Notes: generated by a model from the letters alone, not told the origin. A stretch of 64,000 nt of DNA from Pedobacter arcticus A12 (GCF_000302595.1 NZ_JH947125.1:828299-892298), one strand, 5' to 3'; positions 37,888 through 47,136 are shown, counted from the stretch's first letter. Made by a program: numbers and translations.

Positions 37888-39117
37888 ATGAATTCAAAAA
37901 TAGCATTCACAGAGAAGAAATTTCTAGTTGTATTGGTATTTGTAACCTCAGTTTTCATGCTGTGGGGTATAGCTATCACCATGGGTGATGTGCTTAATAA
38001 GCATTTTCAAGAAGTACTTAACTTATCAAAGTCACAATCTGGGTTGGTTCAGTTTTCAATATTTGGTGCTTATTTCGTAATGGGGATTCCAGCCGGCTTG
38101 TTTATGAAAAGGTTTGGATATAAAAAGGGAATTTTGTTAGGATTATCTCTGTTTGCATTAGGATGCTTTCTCTTTATCCCTGCCGCAAACACAGCCTCAT
38201 TTGGTTTCTTCAGAGTTGCACTTTTTATTTTGGGCTGTGGTTTATCTACTTTAGAAACTGTGGCTCATCCATTTATTGCCTCTCTAGGGGATCAGCGTTC
38301 TAGCGATAGACGCATAAACTTTGCGCAATCTTTTAACGCATTAGGAACAATCATTGGTCCGGCCATCGGGTCGTATTTTCTACTTAGTGCAAGTACCGGA
38401 AGTGAAGGACTTTACTCGGTTAAGGTTTTGTATTTGGCTATAGGGATAGGTATCACTATCATAGCGATCTCTTTTTCTTTTATAAAAGTGCCCTCGCTTA
38501 TTAATCCTCATGCCACTACCGCTGTTAATGGAGAAGCTTTTAATATCGACCATGCACCACAGAAAAGCCTTTTTCAGCATAAGCATTTTGTATGGGCTGT
38601 AGTAGGTCAGTTTTTTAACGTGGCGGCACAAAGCGGCACATGGGCATTCTTTATTAATTATGGTCACGAAGTAATGGGTTTTGAAGAGGTAAAGGCTGGT
38701 AACTTCTTAGTTCTATTCATGGTTATGATGTTAATAGGGAGATTTGCTGGTACTTTTCTGATGCGTTTTATAGCACCCAATAAATTACTGGCTGCTTTCG
38801 CTCTGTTTAACGTTTTAATGTGCGTTATCGTAGCACAAGGATTTGGATGGGTTTCATTTGGTGCATTGTTGATGATCAATTTCTTCTTTGGTATAATGTA
38901 TCCAACAATTTTCAGTTTGGGTATTAAAAACTTAGGGAAACACACAGAGCAGGCATCGTCTTTCATATCAATGGGAGTAGTTGGAGGTGCATTTTTTCCT
39001 ATGATTATGGGATTAGTCGCAGATTACGATGTTGCTAAGTCGTATTATTTACCTATACTGTGTTATATGGTAATTTTTTATTTCGGATTTAAATTTCAGC
39101 AATTGAAAAATTCTTAA
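37888..39117 (+). CDS. FucP-type sugar:H+ symporter (MFS)
   Basis: A 409-residue inner-membrane permease with about 12 hydrophobic helices and the N-terminal MGDVLNKHFQEVLNLSKSQS pattern of the FucP/NagP/glucose-galactose branch of MFS. Conserved segments include FSIFGAYFVMGIPAG, KRFGYKKGI and ETVAHPFIASLG. It should carry the monosaccharide released in the periplasm (mannose, rhamnose or fucose; not decidable here) into the cell, where the ROK kinases could phosphorylate it. It follows operator site 7 and precedes lacI by 105 bases. Confidence 0.88.
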   Translation: MNSKIAFTEKKFLVVLVFVTSVFMLWGIAITMGDVLNKHFQEVLNLSKSQSGLVQFSIFGAYFVMGIPAGLFMKRFGYKKGILLGLSLFALGCFLFIPAANTASFGFFRVALFILGCGLSTLETVAHPFIASLGDQRSSDRRINFAQSFNALGTIIGPAIGSYFLLSASTGSEGLYSVKVLYLAIGIGITIIAISFSFIKVPSLINPHATTAVNGEAFNIDHAPQKSLFQHKHFVWAVVGQFFNVAAQSGTWAFFINYGHEVMGFEEVKAGNFLVLFMVMMLIGRFAGTFLMRFIAPNKLLAAFALFNVLMCVIVAQGFGWVSFGALLMINFFFGIMYPTIFSLGIKNLGKHTEQASSFISMGVVGGAFFPMIMGLVADYDVAKSYYLPILCYMVIFYFGFKFQQLKNS

Positions 39118-39222
39118 AAGATAAACTAATGTTTTTTTTGATTAATTTACTTAAATTTATTTTCGAGAGTAATTACTGCAAAGTCAATCATTAATTATAC
39201 TCTAAATCCTCACTTAAAAATC

Positions 39223-40245
39223 ATGATCTTGAAAAAGAAGCTGTCTATCGTAGATCTTGCCAAGCAATTAAATATTTCACCAACCACGGTTTCTTTCGTT
39301 TTGAATGGAAGAGCGAAAGAAAAAAGAATTAGTGATGATTTGGTGGAGAGAGTACTGAAACATGTAGAAGAGGTAGGATATAAGCCCAACGCTTTAGCTC
39401 AAAGTCTTCGAACTGGAAAAACTAAGATTATTGGGTTAATGGTAGAGGATATCTCGGATCCTTTTTTTTCAAGTGTTGCCCGACTTATTGAGGAAAAAGC
39501 TTACAAAAGTGGTTACAAGATACTTTATTGCAGCACTGACAATAATACTGAAAAGACTAAAGATCTTTTAGATGTGTTTAGGGATAGACAGGTGGATGGT
39601 TATATTATCAGCCCACCGGAAGGCATTGAAGACGAGGTGTCATCTTTAGTAAATGGTGGTATCCCAGTGGTGCTTTTCGATAGATACTTCGCAGAAATAA
39701 CAACAGATCATGTAGTGATAAATAACGAAGAGAGCTCTTATAATGCAGTAGTAGGGTTGATTAATTCCGGCTGTAAGGAAATAGCTTTTATTACTCTTGA
39801 CTCTCTGCAGTCGCAAATGCAAGATCGTTTAAAAGGATATGAGAGAGCTTTAAACGAACACAGTTTAAATCACCATGTCAAGGAGATATCTTTTTTTCAA
39901 GACAGCGAGAATATAATTAAACATATTACGAATTTTTTAACTAGAAAAGATAACTTAGACGCTATTCTGTTTGCAACTAACTATTTAGGAGTCAGTGGGC
40001 TAAAAGCAATTAAGGCTTTAGATTTAAAAATACCCGAAGATTTGGCCATTATATCCTTTGACGATTATAGTTTATTTGAACTTCATTCTCCTTCCATAAC
40101 CGCGATCGCTCAGCCGATCGAAGAAATCGCTGAAAAGGTCATTACTATTCTTTTAAATAAACTTAATCTCCCCGCTAAGTATAAAAAAAACCAGGCCATA
40201 GTTTTATCTACTAACCTTATTTTAAGAAACTCATCAGTGAAGTGA
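39223..40245 (+). CDS. LacI-family transcriptional regulator
   Basis: A 340-residue protein. The N-terminal helix-turn-helix is SIVDLAKQLNISPTTVSFVL, followed by the hinge GYKPNALAQSLRTGKTKIIG. A periplasmic-binding-protein-like effector domain (~60-335) follows, with VEDISDPFFSSVARLIEEKA and LAIISFDDYSLFELHSPSIT. It is flanked by operator sites 7 and 8, which are perfect CG-centred palindromes as expected for LacI-family operators. It is therefore the best candidate to bind all nine sites. The ligand is probably a sugar from the target glycan. Confidence 0.92.
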   Translation: MILKKKLSIVDLAKQLNISPTTVSFVLNGRAKEKRISDDLVERVLKHVEEVGYKPNALAQSLRTGKTKIIGLMVEDISDPFFSSVARLIEEKAYKSGYKILYCSTDNNTEKTKDLLDVFRDRQVDGYIISPPEGIEDEVSSLVNGGIPVVLFDRYFAEITTDHVVINNEESSYNAVVGLINSGCKEIAFITLDSLQSQMQDRLKGYERALNEHSLNHHVKEISFFQDSENIIKHITNFLTRKDNLDAILFATNYLGVSGLKAIKALDLKIPEDLAIISFDDYSLFELHSPSITAIAQPIEEIAEKVITILLNKLNLPAKYKKNQAIVLSTNLILRNSSVK

Positions 40246-40292
40246 TATTTTTAACTGTAGGCAGTAGTAATTCTTGGTTATTTTCTATATTT

Positions 40293-40306
40293 GCTAAAAC
40301 GTTTTA
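40293..40306 (+). promoter_or_regulatory. Putative LacI-type operator (site 8)
   Basis: The sequence GCTAAAACGTTTTA contains the perfect palindrome TAAAACGTTTTA. It lies between lacI and the ROK gene at 40386, 80 bases before its start codon. TTTG at 40290 overlaps it; the -7 element is unclear. Confidence 0.55.
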
Positions 40307-40385
40307 ATATACCGCATTAGTATTACCAAAACATAGTATAAATTAATTTAAAGCCATATTGCAATATGGTTTCTATCACAGTTTA

Positions 40386-41252
40386 ATGAATTCGAGAATT
40401 ATTTTAGGAGTAGATATCGGTGGATCTCATATCACGTGTGCGTTGGTGAATCTAGAATCGAACACGATAATAGAGAATACTAAATTTAGATTAAGTGTTG
40501 ATTCTGGAGGAGCGGAGATTGATATTGTTAATAGGTGGATTACTGCTATAAAAGAATCTCTTAAGTTATTCGGCCCCGAGTTAGTAAATAAGATTGGGAT
40601 ATCTATGCCCGGTCCATTTCAATATGATAGTGGGGTTTGTTTAATGAAAGAACAAAGCAAATATGACGCTTTATATGGACTAAACATTAAAGATATATTG
40701 GCCCAAAGATTGGGTTTAGACTCTAACCAAATCCGATTTGACAACGATGCTAGTTGTTTTTTACGAGGTGAAGTACTTTCAGGCGCTGCGAAAGGTGTGA
40801 ATTGCGCACTGGGTCTTACGCTAGGGACAGGTCTTGGATCCGCAAGGTTTTCTAATGGATTAGTGGAAGACGCTAACCTGTGGAACTGTGAATTTAAAGA
40901 GAGTATTGTTGAAGAATATTTATCTACAAGATGGTTTATTAAAAGATATTTTGAACTATTAGGGATTGATATTTTAAATGTCAGGGATTTAGTTGAGGAA
41001 GTTCTTCACCATAAGACAGTAGCTTTAAGCGTATTTGAAGAGTTTGGAAAAAATTTGGGAGCTTTTCTAGTTCAGTTTATTAATAATGAGCCTCTTGTTG
41101 AAGTAGTAGTGCTAGGAGGGAACATCGCAAAAGCTTATTATTTATTTGGAAGTGAAACTGAAAAGTATTTGCAGTCTGCCGGAATAGATGTAAAATTAAA
41201 ACAAGCGGAATTAGGTGAAGAGGCTGCATTAATCGGTGCTGTCGCAGAATAG
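40386..41252 (+). CDS. ROK-family sugar kinase
   Basis: I use the ATG at 40386 (288 residues), which matches the start of the paralogue at 735; a TTG lies 27 bases upstream. The phosphate loop GVDIGGSHIT, catalytic Asp in DNDASCFLRGE, and TLGTGLGSARF are all intact, so this copy should be an active cytoplasmic sugar kinase. The zinc-binding CxCGxxGC motif of glucokinase-type ROK proteins is missing. The transported sugar, probably mannose or a related hexose, is the expected substrate. It is controlled by its own operator (site 8). Confidence 0.87.
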   Translation: MNSRIILGVDIGGSHITCALVNLESNTIIENTKFRLSVDSGGAEIDIVNRWITAIKESLKLFGPELVNKIGISMPGPFQYDSGVCLMKEQSKYDALYGLNIKDILAQRLGLDSNQIRFDNDASCFLRGEVLSGAAKGVNCALGLTLGTGLGSARFSNGLVEDANLWNCEFKESIVEEYLSTRWFIKRYFELLGIDILNVRDLVEEVLHHKTVALSVFEEFGKNLGAFLVQFINNEPLVEVVVLGGNIAKAYYLFGSETEKYLQSAGIDVKLKQAELGEEAALIGAVAE

Positions 41253-41437
41253 AGAATATATTTTGAATCTTGACACTCGCTAAGGCTGACGTTGAAATCT
41301 ATCTTTGGAAATAGCATAAGCATGAATGAATGTATGAGATAAATGTTTTTAAGTTTTCTTCTTGTTTTTAATTGTAGTTAAACTAAGTTTTTGCTGTAAA
41401 TTAATTTTTAAGAGCCTCGGATAGATTCTTTAAATGA

Positions 41438-42469
41438 TTATATTGAATCTCTTTTAGTATAATAAAAAGGGACTTCTATATGTCTGTGTGAGTTTTCTAA
41501 AATCATATTTGCAGCAGCCTCTCCAATGAATTTAAAATCAGTGGAAATTGTTGTTATCCCATTAAAAATGTATTTTTTTATTGGAGTTTCGTTATACGAG
41601 ATAATTCCCACGTCTTTTCCTACTGTATATCCTAGTTCAACAATGTGTTCAAAAAGTATGGGCAGTTGTTCTTCCAATAAGTTTATAAACACATCTCCGA
41701 TACTCACCGAGTTTTTTAAAACACAACCAATTATCTCATAATTGAAGCCATAATGTTTACAAAACCTTTCAAATCCCACTGTTATTTCAATGGGGAAGTA
41801 GCCAGAATCTGGGAAAATCAATTTTATAGTTGCATATTTTTTTAATTGTTGCCTAGCTTGTACAAGCGCTCGATAGATATCTTCGGTGAAGTTTTCAAAG
41901 ACTACACCGTACCCGCCGATAATACCTCTGACATTTTTTCCCATCAATATCAGTTTTTCGGTTGGGAGTGTATTTAGAATTTTGTGCACATCATCTCCAC
42001 CACTAGTAAAGTGAGGGATGATTACATAATGCGTATATTCCTTTTTATGTGATTGGATTAACTTCTTGAATAAATTAAAATCATTGTTGTAAATGTGCAA
42101 ATCAATAAGCGCATCCTCTCCAAGTTTCTCGATAAACGCATCGTAGATCATCTTCTTTGGATTACTAAGTTTATTAAAAAGCACTAATATCTTGAACTTA
42201 CATCTATGTTCAGAAGTGCAAAAGTAATATCCTTTACCGGGGAAAGAATCTATAACCCCAATCTGTTTTAGGTATCGGTAGCTTTTTTGAATAGTTTCTC
42301 TTGATATATCTATTTTATAGCTCACCTCATTAAGGGAAGGAAGTAGATAATCATGCTCAATTACTCCAGCTTCTAAGGCTATAATCAGGGAATTTGCTAA
42401 CTGTAAGTATTTTGGAATAGCCGATTTTTGATCAATTATCAAGTATTCAAATAAGGGAGAGTCTCTCAT
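41438..42469 (-). CDS. GntR-family regulator with LacI-like effector domain
   Basis: A 343-residue protein. Residues ~10-80 form a GntR winged helix (AIPKYLQLANSLIIALEAGV, LPSLNEVSYKIDISRETIQK, YRYLKQIGVIDSFPGKGYYF). The C-terminal domain is periplasmic-binding-protein-like (VGKDVGIISYNETPIKKYIF, GITTISTDFKFIGEAAANMI), an arrangement like AraR. Such regulators respond to sugars. It is transcribed divergently from the propeller lipoprotein at 42755, with operator site 9 between them. A second regulator at the end of the locus suggests control of a subset of genes or cross-control with LacI. Confidence 0.88.
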   Translation of the reverse strand: MRDSPLFEYLIIDQKSAIPKYLQLANSLIIALEAGVIEHDYLLPSLNEVSYKIDISRETIQKSYRYLKQIGVIDSFPGKGYYFCTSEHRCKFKILVLFNKLSNPKKMIYDAFIEKLGEDALIDLHIYNNDFNLFKKLIQSHKKEYTHYVIIPHFTSGGDDVHKILNTLPTEKLILMGKNVRGIIGGYGVVFENFTEDIYRALVQARQQLKKYATIKLIFPDSGYFPIEITVGFERFCKHYGFNYEIIGCVLKNSVSIGDVFINLLEEQLPILFEHIVELGYTVGKDVGIISYNETPIKKYIFNGITTISTDFKFIGEAAANMILENSHRHIEVPFYYTKRDSI

Positions 42470-42522
42470 TCATTGAAGATCATTGGTTACAATAAATATT
42501 AACAAAGTAGTTTTCTAATTTA

Positions 42523-42536
42523 GCTAAATCGTTTTA
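42523..42536. promoter_or_regulatory. Putative LacI-type operator (site 9)
   Basis: The sequence GCTAAATCGTTTTA is exact and embedded in TTTAGCTAAA. It is 53 bases upstream of the GntR gene (minus strand) and about 220 bases before the lipoprotein gene at 42755. Which gene it controls is not clear. Confidence 0.5.
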
Positions 42537-42754
42537 TTTATTCTATATGAATTATTGAAATATTTCGGGGAGTTTATCGATCGTTATTATAAATAGCACT
42601 CAAAATCTATTTCTACTTCTAAGTATCTGGCAAAAATTATACAGCACAGTCTATAACAGTTAAACCCTTATCTTAATTAATTTTGTTATTGAAGCCCTAG
42701 CCAAAGAGAAATCTATTTTCTCTGCTCGATTATAAACTATAAAAAAATAAAATT

Positions 42755-44461
42755 ATGAGAAACAGAATGATGTTGCTAACAGCGGGTATGCTTGTATTAT
42801 TGTATAGCTGTAGCGAGAAACAGTTGACGGATCCCACGGAACGCAGTTCAATAAAAGCGATGAGTGTAAGCAGTGCACCCTCGGCTTATGGAACTTTTGT
42901 TATTACAAATGTCTCCAGCAGTAAACTTTTGCAAGCTGATCCTGGGGCTGATTTACTTTCTATTCAAGTGCCCAATATTCAACAAGGGACCAGTTTTGAC
43001 AGTGGTCCGGGTTCTGCGGGTAATCAAAAATGGTATTTGATACAACAGGGAACTGGACCCATAACATCTACCACAGGATTTAAAATCATGAATGTTGCTT
43101 CAGGGATGTTTTTGGAGGCTCCTAACAGTACTGCCGGTAGTCAGCTGCAATTAAATGGAAGTCATGGTTTTCCAAGTCAGATATGGACTATCCAGAAAGT
43201 GACTGGTCAAAGCTATTATTTCATAAAAAATGCTAACGGTTTAGTGTTGACTAACGTAGGTGGTTCTACCACTGACGGTACGGCGATTACTCAAGGAGTT
43301 TTAATAAACAACCCTACTCAATATTGGAGTTTAGGAGCTATCGAAGCTGAGGCATATCGCGATGACACTGTTGTAAGATTTTTTAGAAGAGGAAATGTGT
43401 CAAATACTACTGTTGCTTTTGATGAGGGGAAAAGTATCCCACTAACTTATGGTACTAATAATGGGAAAATATTGTGGATAACTCAGGATGCTTACGCTTC
43501 TAGTCAGCTGAAATCAAATGGCCAACTATCTTGCCAATTTTTTTCATACCATAACTCGGCGTTATTGCAGCCTTCGATTACCAATTGGACATCAGCATCA
43601 ACTCCGAATATTACTACTACAAGTAACTCAGGCACTGGAGTAAGTTTATTAGAGATAATAAAAAGTCCGGGTAGTCATAATTCAACATATAGTTGGCCGT
43701 CAACAGGCGTAGAAATTGGCAGTAATATTTTTTTATGGACACACGAGTCAGCTAATGGAGTTACTCCTGCTAAACAGGTACTCAATAAAATTGCCCAGTC
43801 AAGCAGTAGCACTGCTTGGGGAAATGTAACACGTCTTACACCTAATGGTGTATCAACACAGTACAGAGTGAATTACTCAGCAGGCATGGTTAAGAAAACT
43901 TCAGGAGATACAGTTTACGTTTGGGGAAGGGCTCAGACTTATTTTAACGAAAACAAAATACTTTTAGCAAGGTTCCCCACTAATAGCCCCACATCCTGGA
44001 CTTTTTGGAGGGGTAATAGCTGGGCTTCTACTCCCGATACAACTTCTGCTTTTGCTGGTAAGATTACTGTAGGTAGTGGAACTACTGCACAGCAGAATGC
44101 AACAATATCTTATGTTAACGGGAAGTATGTGATGATGCAGATGGATTTGGGCTTTTTCTGTGACCCATCTGCAAGAGGAGTTTATATTTCTACAGCAATG
44201 ACTCCTTTTGGTCCTTTTACTACGCCTAAGTTAGTTTATACTATTAACGATACCTATAAAGGTCATTTTGCGAAGTATTATACGCCTTCAATACATGGAC
44301 ACTTCGTCAATGGTAAAAATGAATTGTTATTGACCTATAGTTTAAACTATAATGCAGATGGAGGTAGTTGTCCCACCCAAACTTGTTTTGATGGAAACCA
44401 AGACCCTAATTTTTACCAAGTAAAAGCTATTAGAGTCCCTTATTCGTTGATTGGTTTGTAA
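42755..44461 (+). CDS. RICIN-like and beta-propeller-like lipoprotein (copy 2)
   Basis: A 568-residue lipoprotein (LLYSC, Cys19). Residues ~45-200 resemble a ricin-type trefoil (GFKIMNVASGMFLEAPNS, QIWTIQKVTGQSYYFIKNAN). The remaining ~370 residues are collinear with the gene at 28048: AYRDDTVVRFFRRG, VAFDEGKSIPL, ISYVNGKYVMMQMDLGFFCD, HGHFVNGKNELLLTYSLNYN and the end FYQVKAIRVPYSLIGL. It lacks the DUF5018-like domain of that copy. Conserved acidic and aromatic residues in the repeats would suit sugar binding or catalysis, but no established motif is seen. It ends with a terminator and closes the glycan region. Confidence 0.65.
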   Translation: MRNRMMLLTAGMLVLLYSCSEKQLTDPTERSSIKAMSVSSAPSAYGTFVITNVSSSKLLQADPGADLLSIQVPNIQQGTSFDSGPGSAGNQKWYLIQQGTGPITSTTGFKIMNVASGMFLEAPNSTAGSQLQLNGSHGFPSQIWTIQKVTGQSYYFIKNANGLVLTNVGGSTTDGTAITQGVLINNPTQYWSLGAIEAEAYRDDTVVRFFRRGNVSNTTVAFDEGKSIPLTYGTNNGKILWITQDAYASSQLKSNGQLSCQFFSYHNSALLQPSITNWTSASTPNITTTSNSGTGVSLLEIIKSPGSHNSTYSWPSTGVEIGSNIFLWTHESANGVTPAKQVLNKIAQSSSSTAWGNVTRLTPNGVSTQYRVNYSAGMVKKTSGDTVYVWGRAQTYFNENKILLARFPTNSPTSWTFWRGNSWASTPDTTSAFAGKITVGSGTTAQQNATISYVNGKYVMMQMDLGFFCDPSARGVYISTAMTPFGPFTTPKLVYTINDTYKGHFAKYYTPSIHGHFVNGKNELLLTYSLNYNADGGSCPTQTCFDGNQDPNFYQVKAIRVPYSLIGL

Positions 44462-44477
44462 TGATCATCAAGTTTAA

Positions 44478-44512
44478 AAGAGACTGTCCCGATAGGCAGT
44501 TTCTTTTTTTTT
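44478..44512 (+). terminator. Rho-independent terminator after the propeller lipoprotein
   Basis: The arms GAGACTGTCC and GGCAGTTTC pair imperfectly around CGATA, followed by nine T. The hairpin begins 17 bases past the stop codon at 44461. Confidence 0.7.
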
Positions 44513-45022
44513 AAAATATCAATCCACAGTATTTATACCTCCAAAAAGATTTAATTGGAAAACTGATACAGCTGAAAGTGTTTTTTTATAGAGCGAGGTA
44601 AAAGAAAATATTTTAGATATTTCGCTTATTATAAGAGAGAGATTAGTAATAAAAACTCGATAGGAATCCTGCATAGAAAATATCATATTTGGATTTTCCT
44701 CACCGATTTATATCAAGTAACAAGATTTGATCTGTTTGTCCATGACAGTCCATAACAGCTCTCTGTTCATTCCTGCTTATTTTTGGGTTCAACGAATTAT
44801 CTTTAACAATACAAGTTCAAACATTTGGTTTAAAGGAAAGATTAAAAAGATATTTGTTGATATATATACTTGTGTGGCTGTTAGCGATGCTGGTTTTAGC
44901 AATCAAGCTATGTAACTTCAATGCAGCAAACAGTCGCTAATAGCAAATACGGAAAGTCCAAACTGTTGCCGACAGATATATCGCCTTAAACCTGTTTGTA
45001 TAGGTCGTAAAGAACTAAGAAA
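44513..45022. other. Gene-free stretch before lutABC, with a possible membrane-protein remnant
   Basis: No convincing gene lies here. From 44746 to 44940 one plus-strand frame stays open and reads like a membrane segment (RYLLIYILVWLLAMLVLAIK), but it has no usable start codon. It may be the worn end of a lost gene. The rest is AT-rich and should include the lut promoter, for which I found no clear consensus. Confidence 0.35.
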
Positions 45023-45763
45023 ATGAAAGTCGCATTATTTATCCCCTGTTACGTAGATCAGTTTTATCCGAACGCCGCCATAGCGACTTTGCAGCTATTA
45101 GAAAAATATGGGTGCGATGTGAGCTACCCTAAAAATCAGACCTGCTGTGGGCAACCGATGGCAAACTCGGGTTTTGGGCATTTAACAGGTGGTTGTAACC
45201 GTAATTTTGTAGATAATTTTAAAGATTTTGATTACATCGTGGCCCCATCCGGTAGCTGTGTTTTGCACATCAAGGATCATCTGCATGATGAGCGGTTTCC
45301 AGCGGAAGCCAAAAAAATAAGAGAAACAACCTACGAACTCGTTACTTTTTTAACAGATGTGTTGAAAGTTGATAATTTAAAAGCAAGCTTTCCGCATAAG
45401 GTAGGGATCCACCAGAGCTGTCACGGATTAAGAGGTTTAAAGCTTGCGCAGATGAGCGAGCTGACCGCACCAGCTTTTTCTAAACCCGTCCATTTATTGA
45501 ACATGGTTGATGATATTGAAATTATAGATTTAGACCGTGTTGATGAATGTTGTGGATTTGGCGGAACATTCTGCGTGGCAGAAGAAGCAGTATCTGTAAA
45601 GATGGGAAAAGATAGGGTTTCCGATCATGTTTTACACGGAGCAGAATACATTACCGGAGTTGATTTATCCTGCCTAATGCACATGGAAGGCTTGGTCAAG
45701 CGAGAAAAGAAAGTGATCAAAGTTATCCATATCGCAGAGATTTTAAACGGAGGAGTACAATGA
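45023..45763 (+). CDS. lutA: LutA-type (Fe-S)-binding subunit of the lactate oxidation complex
   Basis: A 246-residue cytoplasmic protein with two cysteine-rich CCG domains (TCCGQPMANSGFGH and ECCGFGGTFCV). LutA, LutB and LutC together oxidise L-lactate to pyruvate. The two CCG motifs bind an Fe-S cofactor as in heterodisulfide-reductase-like subunits. The stop overlaps the start of lutB by 4 bases (ATGA), indicating translational coupling. The gene order lutA-lutB-lutC is the classic one; no lactate permease is adjacent. Confidence 0.92.
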   Translation: MKVALFIPCYVDQFYPNAAIATLQLLEKYGCDVSYPKNQTCCGQPMANSGFGHLTGGCNRNFVDNFKDFDYIVAPSGSCVLHIKDHLHDERFPAEAKKIRETTYELVTFLTDVLKVDNLKASFPHKVGIHQSCHGLRGLKLAQMSELTAPAFSKPVHLLNMVDDIEIIDLDRVDECCGFGGTFCVAEEAVSVKMGKDRVSDHVLHGAEYITGVDLSCLMHMEGLVKREKKVIKVIHIAEILNGGVQ

Positions 45764-47136
45764 AAGTAGCAGACCACGCAGAGCGAGCCAAGGTGTTCAA
45801 CGAAGATGAAAAGCGTGTCGATTGGCATGATGAAACCCTATGGTTTGTCCGCCATAAGCGGGATCTTGCCACCCACGGAATCCCCGAATGGGAAGAACTG
45901 CGGGAAGCAGGTTCACAGATCAAAAATCATACACTCTCGAACCTAAACCAGTACCTACAGGATTTTGAAAAGAACGCCCTAGCCAAGGGAACCGTTATCC
46001 ATTGGGCAAGCGACGCCAAAGAACACAATGAAATTGTACTGGAGCTCTTAAAAAAGCACCAGATTACAGAAATGGTAAAAAGCAAGTCGATGTTGACCGA
46101 AGAATGCCATCTTAATCCTTTTTTGGAGGCAAACGGCATCGAAGTGATCGATTCTGATTTAGGAGAACGTATTGTGCAGCTGGCAGGAGAAGCTCCGAGC
46201 CATATTGTATTGCCCTGTATCCATAAAAAGAAAGAAGAGATAGGAGAGCTTTTTCATATCCATTTAGGCACTCCAAAAGGAAATGCAGACCCACAATTGT
46301 TGACCGAAGCGGCTCGTCAAAGTTTAAGAAACACCTTCTTGACCCGGAGAGCTGCATTAACAGGTGTCAACTTCGCCGTAGCCGAGACCGGCGAATTTGT
46401 AGTCTGTACCAACGAAGGAAATGCCGATATGGGTGCGCATTTAGCAGACATCCATATCGCCAGTATGGGAATCGAAAAAATTATCCCTCAGCGTAAGCAT
46501 TTGGGAGTGTTCTTAAGGTTATTGACCAGAAGTGCAACCGGCCAGCCTATAACCACTTATTCCAGCCATTTTGCAGGACCTGCAGCGGGTAAAGAACTGC
46601 ATATTATTTTGGTGGATAACGGCAGGACACGCCAGTTGGCAAGACCAGATTTCAGAAATTCCTTGAAATGTATCCGTTGTTCCGCGTGTTTTAATACCTG
46701 CCCGGTTTACCGTAGAAGTGGCGGACACAGTTATGACAGTGTGATTGCAGGCCCTATAGGTTCTATCCTCGCACCCAACTGGGATATGAAAAAGAATGCA
46801 GACCTGCCTTTCGCATCTACACTCTGTGGTTCATGCACTAATGTGTGCCCGGTAAAGATTGACATCCACGAGCAATTGTACAAATGGAGACAGGTAATTG
46901 TGAAAGAAGGATTTGTGGATCCTAAAAAGGCAATCGCCATGCAGGTAATGGCTAAAACTTTAGCTTCTCCAACTTTGTACCGCATTGCCGGAAAAGCAGC
47001 CCGGACAACGCTTAAATATGCGCCGTTTATGGTAAACAATAAGTTTAACGCCTGGTATTTACAACGGGATATGCCGGAAGTGCCCAAATCATCTTTTGGG
47101 GAATGGTACAGCAAAAACAGAACGAACAATGACTAG
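45760..47136 (+). CDS. lutB: LutB-type iron-sulfur protein of the lactate oxidation complex
   Basis: A 458-residue protein. The N-terminal ~300 residues form a LUD domain (VAETGEFVVCTNEGNADMGA). The C-terminal part carries two [4Fe-4S] motifs: CIRCSACFNTCPVYRRSGG and CGSCTNVCPVKIDIHEQLYK. It should pass electrons from lactate towards the quinone pool with LutA and LutC. It overlaps lutA by 4 bases and lutC by 8 bases. Confidence 0.93.
   Translation: MKVADHAERAKVFNEDEKRVDWHDETLWFVRHKRDLATHGIPEWEELREAGSQIKNHTLSNLNQYLQDFEKNALAKGTVIHWASDAKEHNEIVLELLKKHQITEMVKSKSMLTEECHLNPFLEANGIEVIDSDLGERIVQLAGEAPSHIVLPCIHKKKEEIGELFHIHLGTPKGNADPQLLTEAARQSLRNTFLTRRAALTGVNFAVAETGEFVVCTNEGNADMGAHLADIHIASMGIEKIIPQRKHLGVFLRLLTRSATGQPITTYSSHFAGPAAGKELHIILVDNGRTRQLARPDFRNSLKCIRCSACFNTCPVYRRSGGHSYDSVIAGPIGSILAPNWDMKKNADLPFASTLCGSCTNVCPVKIDIHEQLYKWRQVIVKEGFVDPKKAIAMQVMAKTLASPTLYRIAGKAARTTLKYAPFMVNNKFNAWYLQRDMPEVPKSSFGEWYSKNRTNND

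Noticed and set aside
44727-44915. A 62-codon gene before lutA
   Set aside because: Composition is not protein-like, there is no ribosome-binding context, and another frame of the same stretch looks more like a remnant membrane segment.
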